DNA of 11,597 nucleotides. Origin: Solirubrobacteraceae bacterium (lineage in GTDB: Bacteria > Actinomycetota > Thermoleophilia > Solirubrobacterales > Solirubrobacteraceae). The notes beneath the pieces are model-generated. The model was not told the DNA's origin, ran no database searches, and saw only the letters and a program-made list of their open reading frames with translations. Where the stretch lies: NCBI GenBank assembly GCA_024710825.1, contig JANJUA010000322.1, forward strand, positions 1 to 11,597, given 5' to 3'. The position numbers and the translations under genes are program-made. Numbering within the stretch: the stretch's first letter is position 1; each line of letters opens with the position of its first letter. Positions 1 to 7,206 of the stretch are shown piece by piece.

Positions 1-540
1 GGCGTGTTCTCCGACCACCGCAGCGGCATGCGCGAGGCGGTCGGGCACCTGCTCGACCTCGGCCACCGGCGGATCGGCCTGATCCTCGGCCGGCCGGTGC
101 GCCCCGCGCGCGAGCGCCTGCGCGGGCTCGAGGACGCCTACGCCGATCGCGGGCTGCCCCGGGACTACGACGTGTGCGAGGGCGTCCTGTCGGCGGAGCA
201 CGGCCGCCGCGCCACCGTCCGTCTGCTGGACGCCCCCGAGCCGCCGACCGCCATCGTCATGGGCGGCAACCAGCTCGTGCTCGGCACGCTCCAGGAGCTG
301 CGCGCCCGCTCGCTGACCGTCGGCGCCGACGTCTCGCTCGTCGGCTGCGACTCGATCTCCACCACCGAGCTCTACGATCCGCCCATCGCGGTCATCCGCC
401 GCGACACGGCCGAGCTGGGCCGGCGCGCCGCCGAGCTCCTGCTGCGCCGGCTCGACGGCGCCGCGGCGCCCGAGAGCGTCACGTTGCCCACAGAGTTCGT
501 GCCGCGCGCCAGCTGCGCGCCGCCACGGGAGGTCAGATGA
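1..540 (+). CDS. LacI-family transcriptional regulator, C-terminal part (5' end outside window)
   Basis: Open from the first base of the window to TGA at 538-540; the helix-turn-helix DNA-binding domain and the first part of the sensor domain lie upstream of the window. The 179 visible residues read as the second half of a periplasmic-binding-protein-like effector domain. There is a 'HLLDLGHRRIGLILG' strand-loop typical of LacI/GalR proteins, then 'SLVGCDSIS' in the place of the usual VGFDD element, then 'PPIAVIRRDTAELGRRAAELLLRRL', the usual C-terminal 'P.ltvv.qd..elGr.Aa.lLl.rl' block. Proteins of this family bind a sugar or related small molecule and release an operator. The acyl-CoA synthetase gene starts inside its stop (ATGA), so the two are probably co-transcribed. 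Two LacI-type palindromes at 1977-2025 are plausible local targets. The family call is firm; the effector is unknown. Confidence 0.9.
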   Translation, partial: GVFSDHRSGMREAVGHLLDLGHRRIGLILGRPVRPARERLRGLEDAYADRGLPRDYDVCEGVLSAEHGRRATVRLLDAPEPPTAIVMGGNQLVLGTLQELRARSLTVGADVSLVGCDSISTTELYDPPIAVIRRDTAELGRRAAELLLRRLDGAAAPESVTLPTEFVPRASCAPPREVR

Positions 541-1964
541 ACTTCACCCGCGACGTCGTCGACGCGGCGCCGGCCGACGCCGAGGCGCTCATCACCCTGG
601 ACGCGGCCGGCGAGCGGCGCTCGTGGTCGTTCGGTGAGCTCTCCGACGGCGCCGCGCGGCTGGCGGGCACGCTGGCCGCGCATGGGGTCGGCCGTGGGGA
701 CGTCGTGCTCACCCTGTGCGGCAACCGCGCCGAGTGGGTGATGACGCTGCTGGCCTGCTTCCGCAGCGGTGCCGTCGCGCTGCCGTGCACCGAGCAGCTG
801 CGGGCCAAGGACCTCGCGCTGCGGCTGCGGACGGCCCGCCCGGCGGCGATCGTGGCCGACCCGCGCGACCTCCCCGAGCTCGAGGCGGCCGGCCCCGAGT
901 GCCCCGTGCTGCTCGTCGACGACCCGGCGCTCTTCGCCGCCGACCCCGCGCCCGCCGCCGAGCTGGCGCCGGAGGACCCGGCGCTCGTCATCTTCACGAG
1001 TGGCACTTCGGGCGAGCCGAAGGCCGTCGTCCACGGCCAGCGCTACCTGGCCGGCCAGGCGCTCCAGGCCGAGCACTGGCTGGCCGCCCGCCCCGGCGAG
1101 CTGGTCTGGTGCACCGCCGCGGCCGGCTGGTCGAAGTCCGCCCGCAACACGTTCATCGCGCCCTGGCTGCGCGGCGCGCGCGCCCTGCTGCAGGACGCGC
1201 GCTTCGACCCGGCCGAGCGCCTGGACGTCATCGAACGCGAGGGCGTCGACGTCCTCTGCATGGCGCCGACGGAGTACCGGGTGATCGCTCGGCGCGCGCG
1301 GCTGCGCCGCGTCGGCCTGCGCACCGCGGTGGCGGCGGGCGAGGCGCTGCCGGCGGATACCGTCGGGACGTGGCTGGAAGGGGCCGGCGTGCTCGTCCGC
1401 GACGGCTACGGACAGACCGAGACGGGCGCGGTCACCGGGATGCCGCTCGACGAGCCCGCGCGGCCCGGCTCGATGGGCCGCCCGCTGCCCGGCGTCCGGG
1501 TCGAGGTCCGCGATGGCCAGCTGCGCCTCGATCCCTCCACGCAGCCGACGTTCTTCGTGCGCTACCTCGGTCACGAGCCGCATACGGGCTGGTGGGCGAC
1601 CGGCGACCTGGTCGAGCGCGACGACGACGGCTACCTGTGGTTCCGCGGGCGAGCGGACGACGTCATCGTCTCCGCCGGCTACCGCATCGGCCCGTCGGAG
1701 GTCGAGGGCGCCCTGGGCACGCATCCCGCCGTCGCGGACGCGGCGGTCGTCCCGTCGCCGGATCCAGAGCGCGGCGACGTCGTCCGGGCCGTCGTCGTGC
1801 TGGCCGACGGCTACGCCCCCAGCGACGATCTCGCCCGCGCGCTCCAGGACCACGTCAAGCGCGAGACGGCGCCGTACAAGTATCCGCGGATCGTCGACTT
1901 CACCGCCGAGCTGCCCCGCACGGCGAGCGGCAAGCTGCGCCGGGCCGTCCTGCGCGAAGGATGA
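537..1964 (+). CDS. AMP-forming acyl-CoA synthetase (medium-chain/ACSM-like), 475 aa
   Basis: Adenylate-forming enzyme expected to activate a carboxylic acid with ATP and CoA to an acyl-CoA in the cytoplasm. Family motifs are intact and in order: P-loop-like TSGTSGEPK at residues 154-162, YGQTE at 291-295, TGD at 355-357, the hinge block GRADDVIVSAGYRIGPSEVE at 371-390, and PRTASGK with the catalytic Lys at 466. The 'APYKYPR' block (445-451) and the 'GELVWCTAAAGWSKSA' block (187-202) resemble medium-chain/ACSM ligases rather than long-chain FadD. At 475 residues it is shorter than the roughly 530-570 usual for ACSM enzymes, mostly at the N-terminus. The ATG at 537 is preferred: it has GGGAGG at 527-532 four bases upstream and overlaps the regulator stop as ATGA. 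The longer upstream reading frame is antisense-like coding over the regulator and is rejected. The substrate cannot be read from sequence; context suggests an acid released or formed by the neighbouring catabolic enzymes. Confidence 0.9.
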   Translation: MNFTRDVVDAAPADAEALITLDAAGERRSWSFGELSDGAARLAGTLAAHGVGRGDVVLTLCGNRAEWVMTLLACFRSGAVALPCTEQLRAKDLALRLRTARPAAIVADPRDLPELEAAGPECPVLLVDDPALFAADPAPAAELAPEDPALVIFTSGTSGEPKAVVHGQRYLAGQALQAEHWLAARPGELVWCTAAAGWSKSARNTFIAPWLRGARALLQDARFDPAERLDVIEREGVDVLCMAPTEYRVIARRARLRRVGLRTAVAAGEALPADTVGTWLEGAGVLVRDGYGQTETGAVTGMPLDEPARPGSMGRPLPGVRVEVRDGQLRLDPSTQPTFFVRYLGHEPHTGWWATGDLVERDDDGYLWFRGRADDVIVSAGYRIGPSEVEGALGTHPAVADAAVVPSPDPERGDVVRAVVVLADGYAPSDDLARALQDHVKRETAPYKYPRIVDFTAELPRTASGKLRRAVLREG

Positions 1965-1971
1965 CCCCGAC

Positions 1972-2000
1972 TTGACAGGAACCGGTTGGCGGGGCACACT
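1972..2000 (+). promoter_or_regulatory. Predicted sigma70-like promoter for the enolase/ceramidase-like operon
   Basis: A perfect TTGACA at 1972-1977 is followed, after 17 bp, by CACACT at 1995-2000, a weak -10 that keeps the important A2 and T6. A start of transcription near 2006-2008 would leave a leader of about 67 nt before the GTG at 2074. It lies 7 bp beyond the stop of the acyl-CoA synthetase gene. The -35 is convincing and the -10 is not, which would fit a regulated promoter. Confidence 0.5.
1977..1990 (+). promoter_or_regulatory. Candidate upstream LacI-type operator in the -35/-10 spacer
   Basis: Centred on the 8-bp perfect palindrome AACCGGTT at 1980-1987. Compared with the general LacI-family pattern TGNAANCGNTTNCA it matches 7 of 10 fixed positions, including the central CG and both AA/TT pairs. 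Occupation here would block RNA polymerase between the promoter elements. It is weaker than the site at 2012-2025, with its centre 35 bp upstream of that one, so it may be an auxiliary site or chance. Confidence 0.35.
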
Positions 2001-2011
2001 GGGTGCCGAAC

Positions 2012-2025
2012 TGGAAACGTTCCCG
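2012..2025 (+). promoter_or_regulatory. Candidate main LacI-family operator
   Basis: TGGAAACGTTCCCG matches 8 of 10 fixed positions of the LacI-family pattern TGNAANCGNTTNCA, with the hallmark central CG and the palindromic core AACGTT. It begins about 5 bp after the predicted transcription start, a classic repression position. The nearest candidate regulator is the LacI-type gene at the left edge of the window, encoded just upstream on the same strand. The link between that protein and this site is inferred. Confidence 0.6.
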
Positions 2026-2073
2026 GTAACGATGTGAACAGCCCGCGACAGGCGGGGAGAGGCAGATCGGCGA

Positions 2074-3225
2074 GTGAGCACCACGGACATGACAACGACG
2101 GCGGCCACGGTTCCCAGCCTGACGATCAGGCGGATCGAGACCGTCCCGATCCGGGTGCCCCTGGGACGCATCTACCGCGGCAGCTTCTACGAGATGAGCC
2201 ACCGCTCGACGATCGTCACCCGGGTGCACACCGACGAGGGGATCGTCGGCGAGGCCTACGCGGGCGACGAGGACGCCGGGCTGCTCGAGATCGACGCGAT
2301 CGTCCGCGACGAGATCGCCCCGCTGCTGATCGGCATGGACGCCATGGCCGTCGAGCGCTGCTGGGAGCTGTCGCGCCCCGTCACCTTCAACATCCTGCGC
2401 GACCGGCGGCTCGGGCTCGTCGCCCAGGCGTGCGTGGACACCGCGCTGTGGGACGCCATCGGCAAGGCGCTCGGCCAGCCCCTGTGGAAGCTCTGGGGCG
2501 GCTACCGCGACCGCCTGCCGATGATCTCCATCGGCGGCTACTACGACGACACCGGCACCGTCGCCGAGGAGGTCGCCGAGCTCCAGGAGCGCGGGCTGGC
2601 CGGCATGAAGTTCAAGGTCGGCGGGCGCGACCCCGAGACCGACGCGCGGCGCTTCCGCGAGGCGCGCGAGGCGGGCGGGCCTGACTTCATCCTCGCCGCC
2701 GACGCCAACCAGGGCTGGTCACGGGAGGACGCCATCGCGTTCGCCCGCGCCGTCGCAGGCGCCGACCTGCGCTGGTTCGAGGAGCCCTGCCGCTGGCACA
2801 ACGACCGTCGCGCCATGCGCGACGTGCGGACGATGGGCGACGTACCCGTCTGCGCCGGCCAGAGCGAGTTCTCCGCCGGCGGCTGCCGCGACCTGATGGT
2901 CGATGGCGCGATCGACGTCTGCAACTTCGACGCCTCGTGGTCGGGCGGCCCCACCGAGTGGCGTCGGGTCGCGGGCATGGCGGCGAGCTTCGACGTGGCG
3001 ATGGGCCACCACGAGGAGCCGCAGGTCGCGGCGCATCTGCTCGCGTCGATCCCCCACGGCACGTACGTGGAGTGCTTCCATCCCGACCGCGACCCGATCT
3101 GGTGGAACCTCATCGCCAATCGGCCGCCGCTGGTCGACGGGCAGCTCACGCTCCCCTCCGCTCCCGGCTTCGGCTGGGAGCTGGACGCCGACTACATCGA
3201 GCGGTACCGGGTCTCCGCGCCGTGA
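2074..3225 (+). CDS. Enolase-superfamily enzyme, mandelate racemase/muconate lactonizing family (MR subgroup), 383 aa
   Basis: Cytoplasmic Mg2+-dependent enzyme of the enolase superfamily, which abstracts a proton alpha to a carboxylate; MR-subgroup members are racemases, epimerases or, most often, sugar-acid dehydratases. Visible catalytic elements are KFK (K179 and K181), metal ligands D210 (DANQGW), E236/E237 (WFEEPC) and E265 (AGQSE), the Asp-His dyad D286 (NFDASW) with H312/H313 (GHHEEP), and E333 (YVECF). The N-terminal capping domain covers roughly residues 15-140 and the barrel roughly 145-365. KxK plus His-Asp places it in the MR subgroup rather than the muconate lactonizing (KxK plus Lys) subgroup. 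GTG at 2074 is chosen because GGGAGAGG at 2055-2062 lies 11 nt upstream; an ATG at 2089 has no comparable site and is the alternative. It is the first gene after the LacI-type operators and is followed by a GTGA-overlapped hydrolase gene. Exact substrate unknown. Confidence 0.9.
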   Translation: MSTTDMTTTAATVPSLTIRRIETVPIRVPLGRIYRGSFYEMSHRSTIVTRVHTDEGIVGEAYAGDEDAGLLEIDAIVRDEIAPLLIGMDAMAVERCWELSRPVTFNILRDRRLGLVAQACVDTALWDAIGKALGQPLWKLWGGYRDRLPMISIGGYYDDTGTVAEEVAELQERGLAGMKFKVGGRDPETDARRFREAREAGGPDFILAADANQGWSREDAIAFARAVAGADLRWFEEPCRWHNDRRAMRDVRTMGDVPVCAGQSEFSAGGCRDLMVDGAIDVCNFDASWSGGPTEWRRVAGMAASFDVAMGHHEEPQVAAHLLASIPHGTYVECFHPDRDPIWWNLIANRPPLVDGQLTLPSAPGFGWELDADYIERYRVSAP

Positions 3226-4724
3226 GCGCCCTGGCCGCCGGCGCCGCCGCGGTCAGCCTGGAGCCGCCGCTGGGGCTGCCCATGGTCGGCTTCGTGCGCC
3301 GCCACGAGCCGGCGCGGTGGTCCGTCGGCGATCTCGAGGCGACTGCCGTCGCGCTCGAAGCGACCGATGGCGGGCGGGCCGTGGTCGTCGGCATCGACAC
3401 CGTCGCCATCCAGGCGCCGGAGGTGGACGCGCTGCGCGCGCGTGTGGCCGCGGCCGTCGGCTGCCCCGCCGACGCCGTGCTGCTGAACTTCAACCACACG
3501 CACTGCGCGCCGCCCGCGTCGCCGTGGATGGCCAGGCTCGGCGGCGCGTCGCCCGACGTCGCCGAGGCGGTCGCCGCCTACGCCGAGACGCTCGCCGACC
3601 GGGTCGTGGCGGCCGCCCGGCTCGCGCTCTCGCGCTGCGAGGAGGCTCGGCCCGTGTGGGGCGTCGGCTGGTGCCCGGAGGCGGTCAACCGCCGCGAGCG
3701 GCTGCCCGACGGACGCGTGATCCTCGGCTGGAACCCCGACGGAGCCGTCGACTGGCAGGTCCCCACGCTCCAGCTCCGCCGCCGCGACGAGACGCCGATC
3801 GCGACGGTCGTCGGCTACGGCTGCCACACCGTGAGCGTCGGGCCGGACGTGCTCGCCTACAGCGCCGACTACCCCGGGCCGATGCGCGCCGCGGTGCGCG
3901 GCTGGACCGGCGGCGAGTGCGTCTTCCTCCAGGGCGCGGGCGGCAACGTGCTGCCGCGGGTCGCCTTCGCGGCCGACCTCGGTCCGTCCCGGGCGCTCGG
4001 GCGCCGGCTCGCGCTGGCCGCGCTGCACGCCGTCGCCGACCGCCAGGCCTGGCCGACCGCCTGGGAGCGCTCCGACGACGGCTCCGTCACCCCGTTCCAC
4101 CTCTATCGGCCGCACGCCGTCGACGGCCCGGCGCCCGCGCTGCGCGCCGCCGAGCGGTCTGTCGCCTTCCCCCTGCTGCCGCTGCCGACCGCCGCGGAGG
4201 TGGAGGCCGAGCTGCGCGAGGCGGAGGCCCGCGTCGCCGCGGCGTCGGACCCCGCGGCGCGCAACGTCGCGCGCTACGACCGCGACTGGGCGGCGCGCAC
4301 CGCGGCGGCGCTCGCGGACGGGAGCGCGCCGACCTCGGTTCTCGGGCCCGTCGGGGCGCTGCGCATCGGCGACGGGGCGATCGTCACCGGCCCGGGCGAG
4401 ATCTTCAGCGAGATCGGGCTCGCCGTGCGCGAGCGCTCGCCCGCCGAGGTCACGCTCTACGCGGGCTACACGAACGGGCTGATCTCGTACTTCCCCGCCG
4501 CGAGCGAGTACCCGCACGGGGGCTACGAGCCCGGCTACGGCAACCGCTCGTTCGGCCTGCCGGCCCAGGTGACGCCCGAGTGCGACGGCCTGCTGGTGCG
4601 CGCCGGGCTCCAGACGCTCGCCGCCTGCTTCCCCGAGCACCCGGAGGCCGAGCTCGACGGACCGCTGCTCGCCACGGGCGCGGCGCCACCGGTGCCCGCG
4701 CCGCGGGTTGCGCTCCGGCCGTAG
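3222..4724 (+). CDS. Neutral/alkaline ceramidase-like hydrolase (N-terminal-domain type), 500 aa
   Basis: Resembles the N-terminal catalytic domain of neutral ceramidases, zinc amidases that split the amide bond of N-acyl sphingoids. Visible signatures are NHTHCAP at residues 91-97 (family pattern NHTHSGP), GYGCHTV at 198-204, 'YSADYPG' at 213-219, FLQGAGGNV at 235-243, GPGEIF at 390-395 and SEYPHGGYEPGY at 428-439. By analogy with Pseudomonas ceramidase, candidate zinc ligands are H94, H202, E393 and Y430. At the usual nucleophile position (GDVSP in true ceramidases) this protein reads GNVLP, with Leu 244 replacing Ser. It also lacks a signal peptide and the C-terminal domain (full-length enzymes are about 650-700 aa). 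The GTG at 3222 overlaps the enolase-family stop as GTGA, so translation is probably coupled. True ceramidase activity is doubtful; a different amidase, esterase or sugar-ester hydrolase acting in the same pathway is more likely. Confidence 0.8.
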   Translation: MSALAAGAAAVSLEPPLGLPMVGFVRRHEPARWSVGDLEATAVALEATDGGRAVVVGIDTVAIQAPEVDALRARVAAAVGCPADAVLLNFNHTHCAPPASPWMARLGGASPDVAEAVAAYAETLADRVVAAARLALSRCEEARPVWGVGWCPEAVNRRERLPDGRVILGWNPDGAVDWQVPTLQLRRRDETPIATVVGYGCHTVSVGPDVLAYSADYPGPMRAAVRGWTGGECVFLQGAGGNVLPRVAFAADLGPSRALGRRLALAALHAVADRQAWPTAWERSDDGSVTPFHLYRPHAVDGPAPALRAAERSVAFPLLPLPTAAEVEAELREAEARVAAASDPAARNVARYDRDWAARTAAALADGSAPTSVLGPVGALRIGDGAIVTGPGEIFSEIGLAVRERSPAEVTLYAGYTNGLISYFPAASEYPHGGYEPGYGNRSFGLPAQVTPECDGLLVRAGLQTLAACFPEHPEAELDGPLLATGAAPPVPAPRVALRP

Positions 4725-4732
4725 GCGCCCCA

Positions 4733-4759
4733 CCGCCGCCGCCCGACCGATTCGGCGGC
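4733..4759. terminator. Weak hairpin between convergent genes, possible bidirectional terminator
   Basis: Only 36 bp (4725-4760) separate the stop of the ceramidase-like gene from the stop of the minus-strand protease gene. GCCGCC at 4735-4740 can pair with GGCGGC at 4754-4759 across a 13-nt loop. There is no T-tract on either strand, and such GC pairings are common by chance in this composition. Confidence 0.25.
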
Positions 4760-4760
4760 T

Positions 4761-5507
4761 TCAGCCCGCCACGTAGCGGACCACGACGCGCGTCTCGTGC
4801 CGGATCGGCGCGCCCCCGGCGATCGCCCGCGCGGCCCGGGCCGTCGGCGTGGCGGCGGCCGCGGGCTCCGTCGCGGCGCAGGCGCCGGCCCAGCTCCAGT
4901 CGAGCGGCGAGCGCCACCAGTCGCCGGGCGCGGCGGAGGCCAGCATCGGGGTGTTCACGCAGCCCGCCGCATGCTCCTTGTTGCCCGCCATGTGGCCGAG
5001 CTCGTGGATGAGGACCGTCTCGAGGTCGTACTGCGCGGCGCTGGGGTGCTCCGGCCCCTGCTGCCAGGGGACGCTCGCGTTCAACGCGAGGTCCTGGTCG
5101 ACGATCCGGCGCGCGAGCACGCGGCCGGTGGCGCGCGAGCGCGTGACCTCGATCGAGTCGCGCTGGACGCCGAGCACGTCGGCGCCCGTCGCGGTGGAGA
5201 AGCCGACCGTGTTGCGACGGTCGACGGCGAGCGGCACGTCGGTCGTCGTCCCGAGGCGCGACAGCCCCCAGCGGCGGGCGGTCGTGGCCACGAGCGCGTC
5301 GAAGCGGGCGGCGTCCAGGCCGGCCGGCACGGCGAGGTTGACGTTGAAGCCCGCGGTTCCCTGACGACCGATCTCGAGCGGGATCGCGTCGGCGACCGGC
5401 GCCGTCGCCACCACCACGCGCGAGGCGCGCTTGCGCGCCTCGGCGGCGGCCGGCAGCGCGACGACGGCGATCAGCGCGGCTGCGAGCAGGGCGACGCGGA
5501 CGGACAC
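4761..5507 (-). CDS. Secreted metzincin-type (matrixin-like) zinc metalloprotease, 248 aa
   Basis: The N-terminus has an MSVR start, a hydrophobic run (residues 5-20) and an 'ALPAAAEA' cleavage-like site near 20-24, so it is probably exported by Sec. The extended zinc signature HELGHMAGNKEH at 168-179 gives the three His ligands (168, 172, 179) and catalytic E169. M188 in 'VNTPMLAS' is in the place of the Met-turn, nine residues on. This is the metzincin pattern HExxHxxGxxH. Two Cys (C183 and C210) could form a disulfide near the active site. The GTG at 5507 is directly preceded by a GAGAGAGG purine run, so the ribosome binding site is unusually close; no better start lies downstream. It is 37 bp after rnj on the same strand and could be read through from it. 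The target protein and role are not evident. Confidence 0.78.
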   Translation of the reverse strand: MSVRVALLAAALIAVVALPAAAEARKRASRVVVATAPVADAIPLEIGRQGTAGFNVNLAVPAGLDAARFDALVATTARRWGLSRLGTTTDVPLAVDRRNTVGFSTATGADVLGVQRDSIEVTRSRATGRVLARRIVDQDLALNASVPWQQGPEHPSAAQYDLETVLIHELGHMAGNKEHAAGCVNTPMLASAAPGDWWRSPLDWSWAGACAATEPAAAATPTARAARAIAGGAPIRHETRVVVRYVAG

Positions 5508-5544
5508 CCTCTCTCTATCGGCACCGCGGCGCCGAGCTGAAGCC

Positions 5545-7206
5545 TCAGACCTCGACGACGACCGGAAGCACCATCGGGCGGCGCTTCAGACGGTCGTAGA
5601 CGAAGCCGGCGAGGTCGGTGTGGAGGATCTCCTGGAGCAGGTCGATCTCGCGGATCTCGTCCTTCGCCGCGCGGCTCAGCGACGCCTCGACCGTGTCGCG
5701 GATCTCGTCGAGCACCCTGTCGGCCTCATCGCGGAACGGCACGCCGCGGAAGATGACCTCCGGCTCGGCCACCGAGGTGCCGTCCTGCGCGGAGACCGTC
5801 GCCACCACGACGAAGATCCCGTCCGCGGACAGCATCCGGCGGTCGCGCAGCGCCACGTCGGTCACGTCGCCGATGTCCACGCCGTCGACGAAGATCATGC
5901 CGCTGTGCTCCGCCTCCGCGAAGCGAGCGCCCTTCTCGTCGATCTCCAACGGCAGCCCGTTCATGCCGCGGAAGACGCTCTCGCGCGAGATGCCGACCGC
6001 CTCGGCGAGCTGCCCGTGCAGGCGGATGCGCTTGAAGTCGCCGTGGAACGGCATCACGTAGCGCGGCTTGACGAGGTTGAGCATCAGCTTCATCTCCTCG
6101 ACGTAGCCGTGCCCGGAGGCGTGGATCGGCGCGTCGCGGGTGGTCACGACGTCGCAGCCGATGTGGAAGAGGCGGTCGACGGTCTCGTTGACCGCGCGCT
6201 CGTTGCCGGGGATCGGCGTGGCCGAGAAGACCACGGTGTCGCCGGCGTGCAGCTCGACCTGCGGGTGGTCGCGGTGCGCCATCCGCCGCAGTGCGCTCAG
6301 CGGCTCGCCCTGCGAGCCCGTCGAGCAGATGACGAGCTTGTCGTCGGGGAAGTCCTGGATCTCGCGGGCCTGGACGAGCATGCCCTCCGGGAACGTGATG
6401 TGGCCCAGCGAGCGCCCGATGTTGACGTTCTTGCGCATCGAGCGCCCGACGAGCGCGACCTTGCGCCCGCATGCGGCCGCCGCGTCGACGACCTGCTGCA
6501 CCCGGTGGATGTTCGACGCGAACGACGTGACGACGATCCGGCCCTTGCAGCGCGAGAAGACCTCCTCGAGCTTCGGGCCGACCGCCGACTCGGTCGGCGA
6601 CCAGCCGGATCGATCGGCGTTGGTGGAGTCGCCGCAGAGCAGCAGCAGGCCCTCGCGACCCAGCTCGGCCAGGCGGGTCACGTCGCCGGGCTGGCCGTCG
6701 ACCGGGGTCTGGTCGAACTTGTAGTCGCCGGTGACGAGCATCGTCCCGAGATCCGTGGTCAGGGCGACCGCGGCGGCGTCGGGGATCGAGTGCGTCATGT
6801 GGATCAGCTCGAGGTCGAACGGGCCGATCTCCAGCTTGTCGCCCGGGTCGAGGTCCTCGAGCTCGACCTCGCGCAGCTTGTGCTCGTCTAGCTTCGAGCG
6901 CGCCATCGCCATCGTCAGCGGGCGGCCGAAGACCGGTATGTCCTGCCCCAGCTCGCGCAGGACGAACGGCAGCGCGCCGATGTGATCCTCGTGGCCGTGG
7001 GTGATGACGATGCCCTCGATGTCGTCGGCGCGCTCGCGCAGATAGGCGAAGTCCGGCAGGACGAGGTCGATGCCCATCATGTCGGCCGTCGGGAAGCGCA
7101 GGCCGGTGTCGACGACGACGATCCGGTCGTCGTACTCGACCACCGTCATGTTCTTGCCGATCTCCCCCAGGCCGCCGAGGGGCAGGACGCGCAGCGTGCC
7201 GCTCAC
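5545..7206 (-). CDS. rnj: Ribonuclease J, 553 aa
   Basis: Metallo-beta-lactamase/beta-CASP RNase with 5'-3' exonuclease and endonuclease activity, acting on mRNA decay and RNA maturation in the cytoplasm. The zinc motif HGHEDH is at 70-75, further ligands are H139 (MTHSIPD) and D161 (TGDYKFD), and the beta-CASP part carries STGSQGEP near 295-302 and HASGHG at 362-367, then PFHGD with H388. The conserved opening 'LRVLPLGGLGEIGKNM' starts at residue 5, which fixes the start at GTG 7206. Length is normal for the family. The start codon overlaps the dapA stop (GTGA, 7203-7206) and no Shine-Dalgarno sequence is visible in the preceding dapA codons, so translation probably depends on coupling to dapA. 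The dapA-rnj pair is common in actinobacteria. Confidence 0.97.
   Translation of the reverse strand: MSGTLRVLPLGGLGEIGKNMTVVEYDDRIVVVDTGLRFPTADMMGIDLVLPDFAYLRERADDIEGIVITHGHEDHIGALPFVLRELGQDIPVFGRPLTMAMARSKLDEHKLREVELEDLDPGDKLEIGPFDLELIHMTHSIPDAAAVALTTDLGTMLVTGDYKFDQTPVDGQPGDVTRLAELGREGLLLLCGDSTNADRSGWSPTESAVGPKLEEVFSRCKGRIVVTSFASNIHRVQQVVDAAAACGRKVALVGRSMRKNVNIGRSLGHITFPEGMLVQAREIQDFPDDKLVICSTGSQGEPLSALRRMAHRDHPQVELHAGDTVVFSATPIPGNERAVNETVDRLFHIGCDVVTTRDAPIHASGHGYVEEMKLMLNLVKPRYVMPFHGDFKRIRLHGQLAEAVGISRESVFRGMNGLPLEIDEKGARFAEAEHSGMIFVDGVDIGDVTDVALRDRRMLSADGIFVVVATVSAQDGTSVAEPEVIFRGVPFRDEADRVLDEIRDTVEASLSRAAKDEIREIDLLQEILHTDLAGFVYDRLKRRPMVLPVVVEV

Noticed and set aside
2024..2037. Third LacI-like half-site cluster (GGTAACGATGTG) beside the main operator
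   Set aside because: Only 5 of 10 fixed positions match the LacI-family pattern; not distinguishable from chance.
372..2171. 599-codon minus-strand frame antisense to the acyl-CoA synthetase gene
   Set aside because: Low-complexity Arg/Ala/Gly composition, no motif, and it lies opposite a gene with intact family motifs.
3192..4733. 513-codon minus-strand frame antisense to the ceramidase-like gene
   Set aside because: Typical high-GC shadow frame with Arg/Gly/Val-rich sequence and no family signature; the + strand frame holds the conserved HTH, CHT and PGE motifs.
5518..5535. TCGGC/GCCGA hairpin between rnj and the metalloprotease gene
   Set aside because: Five-base stem without a T-run; too weak in this composition to call a terminator or attenuator.
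5431..6891. 486-codon + strand frame opposite rnj
   Set aside because: Rich in Asp/Arg/His/Val repeats characteristic of antisense translation; RNase J on the minus strand is unambiguous.
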